64,000 bases of DNA from contig JACPVS010000008.1 in assembly GCA_016197365.1 (NCBI GenBank), positions 124,001 to 188,000 of the forward strand. The letters are read 5' to 3'. This document shows positions 49,770 to 57,972 of the stretch, one piece after another. A model generated the notes under the pieces. It was given only the letters and a program-made list of their open reading frames with translations, was not told where the DNA came from and did no database searches. Made by a program: the position numbers and the translations under genes. The stretch's first letter is position 1. Every line of letters starts with the position of its first letter. The stretch is from Mycolicibacterium cosmeticum. Its GTDB lineage: Bacteria > Actinomycetota > Actinomycetes > Mycobacteriales > Mycobacteriaceae.

Positions 49770-49953
49770 AACTCACGACGATCGCCCCCCAGGCCACGCC
49801 CTTCTTGCCTTTCGCGGCCCCGCCGTCGGATTCCGAACCGGCGTCCCAGAGATCGGTGGCGGGTTGCGGCTCCAGTTTCGCGTGAAGATGGCATGCCAGA
49901 ACGGTGAGTACGGCCAGCGCGAACAGTGCGGCCAGACCTATTGCCAACTGCAT
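49735..49953 (-). CDS. small membrane peptide with Cys-Gly-rich C-terminus
   Basis: A 72-residue product with an N-terminal membrane helix (MQLAIGLAALFALAVLTVL), a hydrophilic middle with Asp/Ser and Lys, and a C-terminal tail SCGGCGGCGCGG containing four cysteines. GGAGGG lies 6 bp before the ATG, a strong start. Similar short proteins near GRDP-like genes, and the TIGR04222-type membrane proteins, end in comparable Cys-Gly tails. The tail could bind metal, be crosslinked or be modified; none of this is shown. Confidence 0.6.
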   Translation of the reverse strand: MQLAIGLAALFALAVLTVLACHLHAKLEPQPATDLWDAGSESDGGAAKGKKGVAWGAIVVSCGGCGGCGCGG

Positions 49954-50075
49954 GATGAACCCTCCTCTACTCCGGTTGCGGTCATCATGGGCCGGTGTCG
50001 GGCGGCCGGGGAAGAGCATGCCGATCGGTGCCGGGGTTTCCTTGCACGATCCACAGGTTGTCGCCGATTGCGCCC

Positions 50076-50089
50076 AGCGATAAATCGCT
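50076..50089. promoter_or_regulatory. perfect palindrome in the divergent promoter region
   Basis: AGCGAT-AA-ATCGCT lies between the divergent Cys-Gly peptide and MBL-fold genes, directly against TTGACC (50089-50094), a good -35 hexamer on the plus strand. A looser symmetrical element, CTCAAC-ACAG-GTTGAT, follows. This could be an operator for the MBL gene, the two-component operon, or both. Confidence 0.4.
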
Positions 50090-50145
50090 TGACCTCAACA
50101 CAGGTTGATGTTGAAAGCTGTATCCAATCCAGTGAGGGGGCACTC

Positions 50146-50790
50146 ATGCGACAGATCCGAGCCGACCTGTGGGAAACCAGTTCGGAACGCTCTTTTCCCG
50201 GCGTCACCACCCACGCGTACCTGTGGACCGGCGGTGAGGCAGGCAACGTGCTGTTCTACAGCACCGAGACCGACGACGCCTTCGGCGAGTTCGACGCGCT
50301 CGGCGGCGTGGCACACCAGTACCTGTCACATCTGCGCGAGGCAGGCCCGATGCTGCGCTCGATCAGCGAACGGTACGACACCCAGCTGCACGCACCGGCT
50401 GCCGAACTGCTCGACATCGGGATGCACGCGCACGTGGACGTGCCCATCGGCAGCCGGCACGTCGACCGCAACGGCATCGAGGTGATCCCGACACCCGGCC
50501 ACTCCCCAGGCAGCACCTGCTATCTGGTGCCCGGCGCCTACGGGCAGAGTTACCTGTTCACCGGGGACACGATCATGCAGGATCCCGACGGCAACTGGAT
50601 TCCGGGCTACATCCCGTCGCTCAGCGAGGCCCGGTCACTGTCACGGAGCCTGCAGGTGCTGGCCGGACTGCAACCCGACCTCGTGATCACCAGCGCCTTC
50701 CCCGGCGAGTCCGGGGTCCATGCTCCCGGTGCGCGGCGATGGGCGCAGTGCGTCGAACAGGCCCGGGAACGGTTGGCCCTGGTCGCCTGA
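50146..50790 (+). CDS. MBL-fold metallohydrolase-like protein, degenerate metal site
   Basis: A 214-residue metallo-beta-lactamase-fold protein. The second half is clear: VIPTPGHSPGSTCYL and YLFTGDTIM. The usual HxHxDH zinc motif is absent; the corresponding segment reads GVAHQYLSHLREAG, so metal binding is altered or lost. Relatives include glyoxalase II-like and quorum-quenching enzymes, but the substrate is unknown. AGGGGG precedes the ATG at 50146; earlier sequence in the frame is antisense to other genes. Confidence 0.75.
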   Translation: MRQIRADLWETSSERSFPGVTTHAYLWTGGEAGNVLFYSTETDDAFGEFDALGGVAHQYLSHLREAGPMLRSISERYDTQLHAPAAELLDIGMHAHVDVPIGSRHVDRNGIEVIPTPGHSPGSTCYLVPGAYGQSYLFTGDTIMQDPDGNWIPGYIPSLSEARSLSRSLQVLAGLQPDLVITSAFPGESGVHAPGARRWAQCVEQARERLALVA

Positions 50791-50804
50791 TCTAGGTTGG
50801 CGAC

Positions 50805-51665
50805 ATGAGCGCTGCGGGGCGGTTCGCGCCCAGCCCATCGGCCGACCTGCACATCGGCAACCTCCGCACGGCGATCCTGGCGTGGCTGTTCGCCCGCTCG
50901 ACCGGACGGCGGTTCCTGCTGCGGGTGGAAGACCTCGACGACCGCACCTTCAGCGATGTGGCGGCCCGACAGGTCGCCGACCTCGCGGCCATCGGGGTGA
51001 CCTGGGATGAGCCGCCGGAATATCAGACGGCACACCAGGATCGCTACGACGCCGTCATCGCGCAGCTGATCGAACGCGGCCTGGTGTACGAATGCCATTG
51101 CAGCAGAAAGGACATTCTGCAGGCCCCGCGTGCACCCCACGCGCCGGAGGGCGCCTATCCGGGGACATGCCGCGATCTGCCGCCCGGAGCGATGCGGGGC
51201 GAGCGGCCCCCCGCGCTGCGGCTGCGCAGCGACGCCACCGAATACACCGTCACCGACCTGATCCACGGCGAATACACCGGCGTGGTGGACGATTTCGTGT
51301 TGCGTCGCGGCGACGGGGTGCCCGCCTACAACCTGGCCGTGGTGGTCGACGATGCCGCGCAGGGCGTCGACCAGGTGGTGCGCGGCGACGACCTGTTGTC
51401 CTCATCACCCCGGCAGGCCTATCTCGGCGCACTCCTCGGTTATCCGGGCGTGGTCTACGCGCACGTGCCGCTGGTGCTCAACGCCGAGGGTAAGCGGCTG
51501 GCCAAACGCGACGGCGCGGTGACCCTCGCCGAGATCGGGGTGGGTCGTGCGCTCGCGCAGATCGCCGATTCGCTGCACCTGCCACCGGGCCCACCGGAAG
51601 CCATGCTCGCCCGGTTCGACCCCGCCGCGTTACCCACCCCACCCTGGATTTACCAGCCGGGTTGA
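50805..51665 (+). CDS. gluQ: glutamyl-queuosine tRNA(Asp) synthetase
   Basis: A 286-residue truncated glutamyl-tRNA synthetase lacking the anticodon-binding domain. The HIGH motif is HIGN (16-19), the KMSKS-like loop is KRLAKRDG, and zinc ligands are in CHCSRKD and YPGTCRD. Such proteins (GluQRS, YadB) attach glutamate to the queuosine base in tRNA(Asp). The presence of tgt at 60.9 kb supports queuosine as substrate. It is 14 bp after the MBL gene and may share its promoter. Confidence 0.9.
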   Translation: MSAAGRFAPSPSADLHIGNLRTAILAWLFARSTGRRFLLRVEDLDDRTFSDVAARQVADLAAIGVTWDEPPEYQTAHQDRYDAVIAQLIERGLVYECHCSRKDILQAPRAPHAPEGAYPGTCRDLPPGAMRGERPPALRLRSDATEYTVTDLIHGEYTGVVDDFVLRRGDGVPAYNLAVVVDDAAQGVDQVVRGDDLLSSSPRQAYLGALLGYPGVVYAHVPLVLNAEGKRLAKRDGAVTLAEIGVGRALAQIADSLHLPPGPPEAMLARFDPAALPTPPWIYQPG

Positions 51666-51674
51666 GCGAAACCG

Positions 51675-51703
51675 TTGGGTATAGGCCGGCACGTTGCTAG
51701 GTT
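51675..51703 (+). promoter_or_regulatory. promoter of the ABC importer operon
   Basis: TTGGGT, a 17-bp spacer and TAGGTT (TANNNT) place the transcription start at or beside the GTG at 51710, so the importer mRNA is predicted to be leaderless. Confidence 0.5.
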
Positions 51704-51709
51704 GCGCCG

Positions 51710-53920
51710 GTGAGCTTCCCCCTTCGACGATCCGGCAAGGCAAGCGCAGTGGTACTGGTGATTGCCCTGCTCGCCACGCTGCTGACGGCCGGATGCGGAG
51801 CCAAAGGAGGCGGCGACAAGCCGATCGCATCTGCCGGTGTGCTGCGGGTGGGCACCGAAGGGGTGTACTCGCCGTTCAGCTACCACGACCCCAAAACCGG
51901 CGAGCTGACCGGTTATGACGTCGATGTGGCCAAGGCTGTCGGCGACAAGCTGGGCGTGAAGGTCGAGTTCGTCGAGACTCCGTGGGATTCGATCTTCGCG
52001 GGGCTGGAGGCCGACCGCTTCGACGTGGTGGCCAACGAGGTCACCATCAACCCTGAGCGCCAAGCCAAATACGATCTGTCGCAGCCCTATTCGGTGGGCG
52101 AAGGTGTCATCGTCACCCGGGCCGGCGACACGTCGATCAGGTCACTGGCCGATCTCAAGGGCAAGACCGCCGCCGAGAACGCCACCAGCAACTGGTCGGA
52201 GGTGGCCCGCAAGGCGGGCGCCAAGGTCGAGAGTGTGGAGGGCTTCGCGCAGGCCATCACCCTGCTCAACCAGGGCCGCGTCGACGTGGTGGTCAACGAC
52301 AGCATCGCCGTCTACGCCTACCTCGCCGAGACCGGTGACAAGACCGTCAAGATCGCGGGCACCGTCGGCGAGAAGAGCGAGCAGGGCTTCGCCGCCCGCA
52401 AGGACAGCGCCTACCTTCCCGAACTCGACGGCGCCCTGAGCGCGTTGCGCGCCGACGGCACGCTGGCGAAGATCTCGCAGAAGTACCTCAAGACCGACGC
52501 GACCGGCGCCCCACCGGACACGCCGATCAGGTCGGCCGGGGTGCTGCGGGTCGGCACCGAGGGCACCTACTCGCCCTTCAGCTACCACGACACCAAGACC
52601 GGTGAGCTCACCGGCTATGACGTCGACGTCGCCAAGGCGGTCGGAGAGAAACTCGGTGTGCCAGTCGAGTTCGTCGAGACACCGTGGGATTCGATCTTCG
52701 CGGCACTGGAAGCAAAGCGCTTCGACGTGGTGGCCAACGAGGTCACCATCAACCCGGAACGCCAAGCCAAATACGACCTCTCCCAACCATATTCCGTGGG
52801 CGAAGGTGTCATCGTCACCCGGGCGAACGATGATTCGATCAAATCCCTGGCCGACCTCAAGGGCAAGACAACCGCGCAGTCCAGCACCAGCAACTGGGCC
52901 CAGGTGGCCCGCGACGCGGGCGCCACCGTCGAAGCGGTGGAAGGATTCGCCCAAGCCATCACCCTGCTCAACCAGGGCCGCATCGATGCCACCGTCAACG
53001 ACAGCATCGCGGTCTATGCCTACCTCGCCGAGACCGGCGACAAGACCGTCAAGATCGCCGCTCAGACCGGGGAGAAGAGCGATCAGGGCTTCGCCGCCCG
53101 CAAGGACAGCGGCTACGTACCCGAACTCAACGGGGCGCTCGACGAACTCCGCGCCGACGGCACCCTGGCCACCATCTCGCAGAAATACCTCAAAGCCGAC
53201 GCCACCGGCCAGGCCGCGGGCGTGCCTGCCGCACAAGGTGCGCAAGCGCCGCAGACCCGTTCCGGCTTCCAGCTGGTCCTGGACAATCTGTGGCCGCTGG
53301 CCAAGGCTGCGATCACCGCGACCATTCCACTCACCATCATCAGCTTCGTGGTCGGTCTGGTCATCGCGCTGGCGGTGGCACTTGCCCGGCTGTCCTCGAA
53401 TGTGGTGCTGACCAATCTGGCCCGGTTCTACATCTCGGTGATCCGCGGCACCCCGCTGCTGGTGCAGTTGGTGATCGTCTTCTACGGCCTGCCGAAATTC
53501 GGGGTCACCCTGCCGGCCTTCACCGCCGCCGTCATCGCCTTCTCGCTCAACGTTGGCGGCTACTCCGCGGAGATCATCCGATCCGCGATCCAGAGCATCC
53601 CCAAGGGCCAGTGGGAAGCGGCCGAGACCATCGGCCTGAACTACGCCGGGGCGCTGCGCCGGATCATCCTGCCGCAGGCCGCCCGGGTGGCGGTACCCCC
53701 GTTGTCCAACACGCTGATCTCACTGGTGAAGGACACCTCGCTGGCGTCGGCCATCCTGGTGACCGAACTGTTCCGGCAGGCGCAGATCATCGGGGCGCCG
53801 ACGTTCGACTTCTTCTCGACCTACGTTGCCGCTGCTGTGTACTACTACGTGATCTGCCTGGTGTTGTCCTCCGGGCAGAACCGGCTGGAACGCCGACTCG
53901 AAAGGTATGTGGCGCGATGA
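51710..53920 (+). CDS. ABC amino acid importer: two tandem binding domains fused to the permease
   Basis: A 736-residue fusion. A signal/lipobox segment LLTAGC (Cys29) is followed by binding domain 1 (about 43-266), binding domain 2 (275-500), a Gln/Ala linker and a permease domain with five helices (520-736) carrying the EAA loop EAAETIGLNYAGALRRIILPQA. Both binding domains are of the polar amino acid type (FSYHD, FVETPWDSIF, NEVTINPERQAKYDLSQPY) and are nearly identical, showing a recent internal duplication. The architecture equals GlnP of lactic acid bacteria, which imports glutamine, glutamate or asparagine. The ATPase gene follows with a 4-bp overlap. Confidence 0.93.
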   Translation: MSFPLRRSGKASAVVLVIALLATLLTAGCGAKGGGDKPIASAGVLRVGTEGVYSPFSYHDPKTGELTGYDVDVAKAVGDKLGVKVEFVETPWDSIFAGLEADRFDVVANEVTINPERQAKYDLSQPYSVGEGVIVTRAGDTSIRSLADLKGKTAAENATSNWSEVARKAGAKVESVEGFAQAITLLNQGRVDVVVNDSIAVYAYLAETGDKTVKIAGTVGEKSEQGFAARKDSAYLPELDGALSALRADGTLAKISQKYLKTDATGAPPDTPIRSAGVLRVGTEGTYSPFSYHDTKTGELTGYDVDVAKAVGEKLGVPVEFVETPWDSIFAALEAKRFDVVANEVTINPERQAKYDLSQPYSVGEGVIVTRANDDSIKSLADLKGKTTAQSSTSNWAQVARDAGATVEAVEGFAQAITLLNQGRIDATVNDSIAVYAYLAETGDKTVKIAAQTGEKSDQGFAARKDSGYVPELNGALDELRADGTLATISQKYLKADATGQAAGVPAAQGAQAPQTRSGFQLVLDNLWPLAKAAITATIPLTIISFVVGLVIALAVALARLSSNVVLTNLARFYISVIRGTPLLVQLVIVFYGLPKFGVTLPAFTAAVIAFSLNVGGYSAEIIRSAIQSIPKGQWEAAETIGLNYAGALRRIILPQAARVAVPPLSNTLISLVKDTSLASAILVTELFRQAQIIGAPTFDFFSTYVAAAVYYYVICLVLSSGQNRLERRLERYVAR
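51836..53200 (+). repeat. tandem duplication of the binding-domain coding sequence
   Basis: Bases 51836-52504 and 52532-53200 encode the two binding domains and are highly similar, with long identical blocks such as the codons for TINPERQAKYDLSQPYSVGE. The 27-bp between them encodes the hinge. Divergence is mostly synonymous plus a few substitutions (for example AEN/AQS in the second lobe). Confidence 0.85.
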
Positions 53921-54684
53921 CCGAAGACGTGACCGAATACCGGGTGGTCGCCGAGGGCGTCGAGAAGGCGTTCGGCGACAACAAGGTACTCAAGGGCGTG
54001 TCGTTCACGGTGGCGCGCGGCACGGCCACGGCCATCATCGGGCCCTCCGGGTCGGGTAAGACGACCCTGTTGCGCACCCTCAATGCGCTCGACAGGGCCG
54101 ACGCCGGCGTGATCCGGGTGGACGATGTCGAGATCGACTTCGCCACGCCGACACCGAAACCCGAGGTGCGGCGGTTCCAGTCACGCAGCGGGTTCGTCTT
54201 TCAGGGCCACAACCTGTTCCCGCACAAGACGGTGCTGCAGAACATCATCGAGGGACCGGTGATCGTGCAGAAGCGGCCGAAGGACGAGGCGGTCGCGGAG
54301 GCCGTCGCACTACTGGATCAGGTCGGGTTGGCCGCCAAACAGGACCAATACCCGTTCCAGTTGTCGGGTGGTCAGCAGCAGCGCGTCGGTATCGCCCGGG
54401 CACTGGCGCTGAAACCGAAACTGGTGCTCTTCGACGAGCCGACCTCGGCGCTGGATCCGGAACTGGTCGGCGAGGTGCTCTCCGTCATCAAGGATCTCGC
54501 GGTCGAAGGCTGGACGCTGGTGATCGTCACACACGAGATCCAGTTCGCCAGGCAGGTGTCCCAACAGGTGTTGTTCACCGACCAGGGCATCATCCTCGAG
54601 CGCGGCACCCCCGACGAGGTCATCGGGAACCCCACACAGGAGCGGACCAGGCAGTTCCTGGACCGGATTCTCAATCCGTTGTGA
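53917..54684 (+). CDS. ABC amino acid importer ATPase
   Basis: A 255-residue ATPase of the polar amino acid group. Walker A GPSGSGKTT (42-50), Q-loop VFQGHNLFPHKTV, signature LSGGQQQR, Walker B LVLFDEPTSALD and the switch His in VTHEI are all present. It energises the upstream fused binding/permease protein, the GlnQ to its GlnP. The start overlaps the preceding stop (ATGA). Its last 14 bp overlap the convergent TetR gene. Confidence 0.95.
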   Translation: MTEDVTEYRVVAEGVEKAFGDNKVLKGVSFTVARGTATAIIGPSGSGKTTLLRTLNALDRADAGVIRVDDVEIDFATPTPKPEVRRFQSRSGFVFQGHNLFPHKTVLQNIIEGPVIVQKRPKDEAVAEAVALLDQVGLAAKQDQYPFQLSGGQQQRVGIARALALKPKLVLFDEPTSALDPELVGEVLSVIKDLAVEGWTLVIVTHEIQFARQVSQQVLFTDQGIILERGTPDEVIGNPTQERTRQFLDRILNPL

Positions 54685-55231
54685 CCGCGGCATCGGCCGC
54701 CCAAGCCACCAGCGAGCGCAGGTGAGTGCACACCATCTCGTCCGGGTACCGGTCCGGGTTTTCCAGGTGCAGCCGCGCCAGTTCCTCGATGGCGGCCAAC
54801 AGGATTCGTAGCGGCGCACCATCGGGGTCGAGTCCGAGATGACGGGCGGCCACCCGGCGGGCATAGGTGCGGCCGAGTTCGATCCGGACCCGCGCCTCGG
54901 GCGGGGCACCGTCGGGTGGGCGCAGGATGATCCCCCAACTCGCCGGTGCCGCATGCAGATACGCCAGGATGCCCGCGCCGAGCAGTTCGAGGCCGACGTC
55001 GGCGACGGTGCTCATTCCGGCGAAGGCGATCGCCGATTCGCGGTCCAGCAACGCGGTGGTCAGTCCCGCGAGGTCGGTGAACTGCTGATAGACCACGGTC
55101 CTGGTCACCCCGGACTGCCGGGCCACCTTGTCGATGGCGAGGCCGGTGAAGCCCTCCGCTGCAACGATTTCGCGTGCGACATCGAGCAACTGATCGCGAC
55201 GATCGGCCGCACTGAGGCGTCGTCTGGTCAC
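54671..55231 (-). CDS. TetR-family regulator
   Basis: A 186-residue TetR regulator with the helix-turn-helix LAIDKVARQSGVTRTVVYQQ. It starts with GTG overlapping the stop of the HpnE-like gene (GTGA) and is therefore translated with it. A perfect inverted repeat lies just before that operon (56589-56609), so autorepression with control of the oxidase is likely. The same open frame runs on to 56122, but that part is antisense-frame sequence of the oxidase gene. Confidence 0.88.
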   Translation of the reverse strand: MTRRRLSAADRRDQLLDVAREIVAAEGFTGLAIDKVARQSGVTRTVVYQQFTDLAGLTTALLDRESAIAFAGMSTVADVGLELLGAGILAYLHAAPASWGIILRPPDGAPPEARVRIELGRTYARRVAARHLGLDPDGAPLRILLAAIEELARLHLENPDRYPDEMVCTHLRSLVAWAADAAVTTD

Positions 55232-56577
55232 TGCAGCAGAAGGTCGACGGCCACCGCCGCGCTCTGCACGGCGCTCTCCATGGTGGCCGACCAGTCGGTC
55301 GCGGTCCAGTCGCCTGCCAGCGCCAGCGTCGGCACCGAGGTGCGCTGTGGTGGCCTCAGCGCATCTGTCCCGACCACCTGGGAGAAGGTGGCCTTGGGCA
55401 TTTTCACCACCTGCGCCTGGAGTACGTTCGCCTGCGCAGCGGCCGGATAGTAGCGGCGCAGCAGCTCCAGCTGTTCGGCGACGATCTCGTCGTTGGACTT
55501 GTGGATCTGTTCGTAGGCACCGCTGGTGGTCAGGCAGTACAGCCACGCCCGCTCGGTGCCACGGCCGTGCATGATCTGCCGGTCGAAGACTTCGTCGATG
55601 ACGCCGGTACCGCCGATCAGCCCCTCGAAGGCGGACTCCGTGCCCAGCGGCCGGTCCAGGTACAGATTGGTGCTCACGATCGGCGTGTGGCCGAGTTTGT
55701 CTGCCGCCGCGTAGATCTCGGCGTGCTCGGGCAGGTCGTCGAGTAGGCCGGCGATGTTGGAGTTGGGGACCGCGCAGATCACCGCGTCGGCGGGGATCTC
55801 GGTGCCGTCGGCCAGGACGACAGCGCGCACGCTGCCGTCCTCGATCCGAACCCGGCGCGCGACGGTGCGGTAGCGCACGTCTACGCCTTGCTCCTCGAAC
55901 ACCTTGATCGCACCGGTGATGTACAGGGTGTCCAGATCGACGGTCGGATAGCCGATGGTCACCGGGGTGCGGTGTTTGATGCCCAGGCGGATGCCGGTGG
56001 CCAGGACGTCGGCGAACACCTTGGCCGACTCGCGCGCCACCGGTTCGGCGGCGATCCCCAGAGCGAGCCAGTCCCACAACGCTTCCCGCGCTTTGGCGGG
56101 CATCCCCACGCGCTGGAACCATTGCTCGGTACTCAGATCCGCGAGGTCGGCCGGCTGACGCAGGGCCTGCCAGCCCAGCAGCACGGTGGCGCGGGCGGCA
56201 CGCAACCTCTCACCCCAGCCGGCGTCGGGATGCACACCGAACAACGTGCGGATGGCACCGGGACCGGTGGTGTGCATGGTGACGTGGCGCCCGTCGGGCC
56301 AGCGCAGGGTCGAGGACTTCGGGAACTCGATGTATTGCCGGGTACCGACACTTTCCAGGTACCGGTACAGGTGCTGATATCCGCTGGCGATGACGTGTTG
56401 GCCGTTGTCCGGCACATCGTCGACCGCGTCGGCGTGCATCGCATGGGTGCGGCCGCCGAGGCTGCCGCGCCGTTCCAGCAGGGTGACGTGCTTGCCCGCC
56501 TCGGCCAGCCAGACGGCCGAAGCCAGGCCTGCCAGGCCGCCACCGATCACCACAAAGTGCCGTGTGTCCTCACCCAT
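55228..56577 (-). CDS. FAD-dependent oxidase, hydroxysqualene dehydroxylase (HpnE)-like
   Basis: A 449-residue flavin amine-oxidase-family protein. The N-terminal VVIGGGLAGLASAVWLAEAG binds FAD, GGRTHA follows, and the C-terminal AGDWTATDWSATMESAVQSA motif is the HpnE/phytoene-desaturase hallmark. HpnE makes squalene from hydroxysqualene in hopanoid producers; no HpnC or HpnD genes are in the window, so another isoprenoid substrate is possible. It is followed by its probable repressor and preceded by a 21-bp operator. Confidence 0.82.
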   Translation of the reverse strand: MGEDTRHFVVIGGGLAGLASAVWLAEAGKHVTLLERRGSLGGRTHAMHADAVDDVPDNGQHVIASGYQHLYRYLESVGTRQYIEFPKSSTLRWPDGRHVTMHTTGPGAIRTLFGVHPDAGWGERLRAARATVLLGWQALRQPADLADLSTEQWFQRVGMPAKAREALWDWLALGIAAEPVARESAKVFADVLATGIRLGIKHRTPVTIGYPTVDLDTLYITGAIKVFEEQGVDVRYRTVARRVRIEDGSVRAVVLADGTEIPADAVICAVPNSNIAGLLDDLPEHAEIYAAADKLGHTPIVSTNLYLDRPLGTESAFEGLIGGTGVIDEVFDRQIMHGRGTERAWLYCLTTSGAYEQIHKSNDEIVAEQLELLRRYYPAAAQANVLQAQVVKMPKATFSQVVGTDALRPPQRTSVPTLALAGDWTATDWSATMESAVQSAAVAVDLLLQ

Positions 56578-56588
56578 GTGGGCGACAA

Positions 56589-56609
56589 TAACTTACATTT
56601 CGTAAGTTA
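56589..56609. promoter_or_regulatory. operator of the HpnE-like/TetR operon
   Basis: A perfect palindrome with 8-bp arms, TAACTTAC-ATTTC-GTAAGTTA, ends 12 bp before the oxidase ATG. Size and symmetry fit a TetR dimer site. It overlaps the stop codon of the upstream CoA-transferase gene, so the operon has its own regulated promoter there. Confidence 0.8.
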
Positions 56610-57947
56610 GGCCAGGATGATGCGGTCCGCCACCGGCGAGCGGCCTTTGGCCGCACGCTCGGCCGCTTCCAGCAGCCCGTCCCGGAACTGCGGATCGGCG
56701 ATAGCCGCGAGGGCCTCGCCCCTCTCGCGGACGGTCAGGCCCTCGAGTTCGGCGGTGCCGTGTTCGGTGACGATGACGTCGACATGATGCCGTGGCGTGG
56801 TGATCACAGCGCCGGGCCCGAACCACGGCACGATCCGCGAGTGCAGCACGCCGTCCCTGGTGTAGGTGGAGGGCAGGCAGATGAGTGAGCGGTCGGACAA
56901 CTCGAGCCCTGCCCCCGCCACGAAATCCTCGGCGCCGCCGATCCCACTGAACTGACCGCCGGCAATGGTGTCGGCGACCACCTGACCGTGGATGTCGATG
57001 GCCAGCGCACCGTTGATGGTGACCATGCGGTCGTTCTCGGCGATCACGTCGGGGGCGTTGACGACCTCGACGGGCAGGAACGCGACCTCCCGGTTGCCGT
57101 CCAGCCACTCGTAGAGTTCAGCCGAACCGAACGCGAAGGTCGTCACGCTGACGCCGTCGAACTGGCCCTTGCGGGCGTTGGTGATCTTGCCCGCCCGGTG
57201 CAGGCGCATACAGCCGTCGGTGAACATCTCGCTGTGCAAGCCGAAGTCGCCGGCATCGCCCTCGGCGAGCAGTGTCGCGATCTGGTTGGGGATCGAACCG
57301 ATACCGGTCTGCAGGGTCACCCCCGGCGGCATGTACGCGACGGCGTTGTGCGCGATCGCCCGGTCGACGTCGCTCGGCGGCGTATCACCGCCGGGCAACT
57401 CCAACGGCGCCTCCGACGAACGCACCAGGATGTCGATCTCATCGATGTGCAGGGCGTGCCGGTACCCATCGCGCAGGCCGTAGGTCCGCGGGAAGGCGTC
57501 GGAAGCCTCGACGATCAGTAGCCGGTCGGGATCCGCTCCGGCACGGCGCAATTCGTCGACGGTCCCGCCGGCGTGCAGGGACAGCGAGCACCAGCCGTCG
57601 GCATCCGGTGCTGCCGTGACGGTCGTCATCACCCGCGGGGACTGCCGTCGCAGCAGCGGGCCGAAACGCCGGAAGTCCGCGGGCGTGAACTCGACATCGG
57701 CTCCGCCGTCACGCAACGCCCGGTCCAGGGGTCCATAGAACCCGGACAGGTAGTGCACGCCGGTGCGGGTGAAGAGCTCGGTGAGCACTGCGAGCAGTGC
57801 GCCGTACACCCGCAGGTCGATCCAGTCGTCGCGGGCGCCCAGTGCGGCCAGGAAGGCGGGCGGCTGACCGGGCCCCAGCGGAATTCCCAAGGTATCGGTC
57901 GTCCGCAGTTGCGCGGCGGCTTGCTCGGCGGTGAGCTCGGTCGGCAT
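56607..57947 (-). CDS. acetyl-CoA hydrolase/transferase family protein
   Basis: A 446-residue family I CoA-transferase. The catalytic Glu240 lies in GLHSEMFTDG, preceded by LQTGIGSIPNQIA; the C-terminal VTEHGTAELEGLTVRERGEAL is characteristic of the AcH/4-hydroxybutyrate CoA-transferase group. It transfers CoA between acetate and another short acid; the partner is unknown. Two inverted TGTCA-N3-TGACA elements surround its putative -10 region (57973-58042). Confidence 0.88.
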   Translation of the reverse strand: MPTELTAEQAAAQLRTTDTLGIPLGPGQPPAFLAALGARDDWIDLRVYGALLAVLTELFTRTGVHYLSGFYGPLDRALRDGGADVEFTPADFRRFGPLLRRQSPRVMTTVTAAPDADGWCSLSLHAGGTVDELRRAGADPDRLLIVEASDAFPRTYGLRDGYRHALHIDEIDILVRSSEAPLELPGGDTPPSDVDRAIAHNAVAYMPPGVTLQTGIGSIPNQIATLLAEGDAGDFGLHSEMFTDGCMRLHRAGKITNARKGQFDGVSVTTFAFGSAELYEWLDGNREVAFLPVEVVNAPDVIAENDRMVTINGALAIDIHGQVVADTIAGGQFSGIGGAEDFVAGAGLELSDRSLICLPSTYTRDGVLHSRIVPWFGPGAVITTPRHHVDVIVTEHGTAELEGLTVRERGEALAAIADPQFRDGLLEAAERAAKGRSPVADRIILA

Positions 57948-57972
57948 GGACTCGACGCTACGTGTCCGCCAA

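Noticed and set aside
54671..56122. 483-codon frame suggesting a fusion upstream of the TetR gene
   Set aside because: The first 297 codons are an alternative frame of the HpnE-like gene; the TetR protein starts at GTG 55231 with a GTGA overlap.
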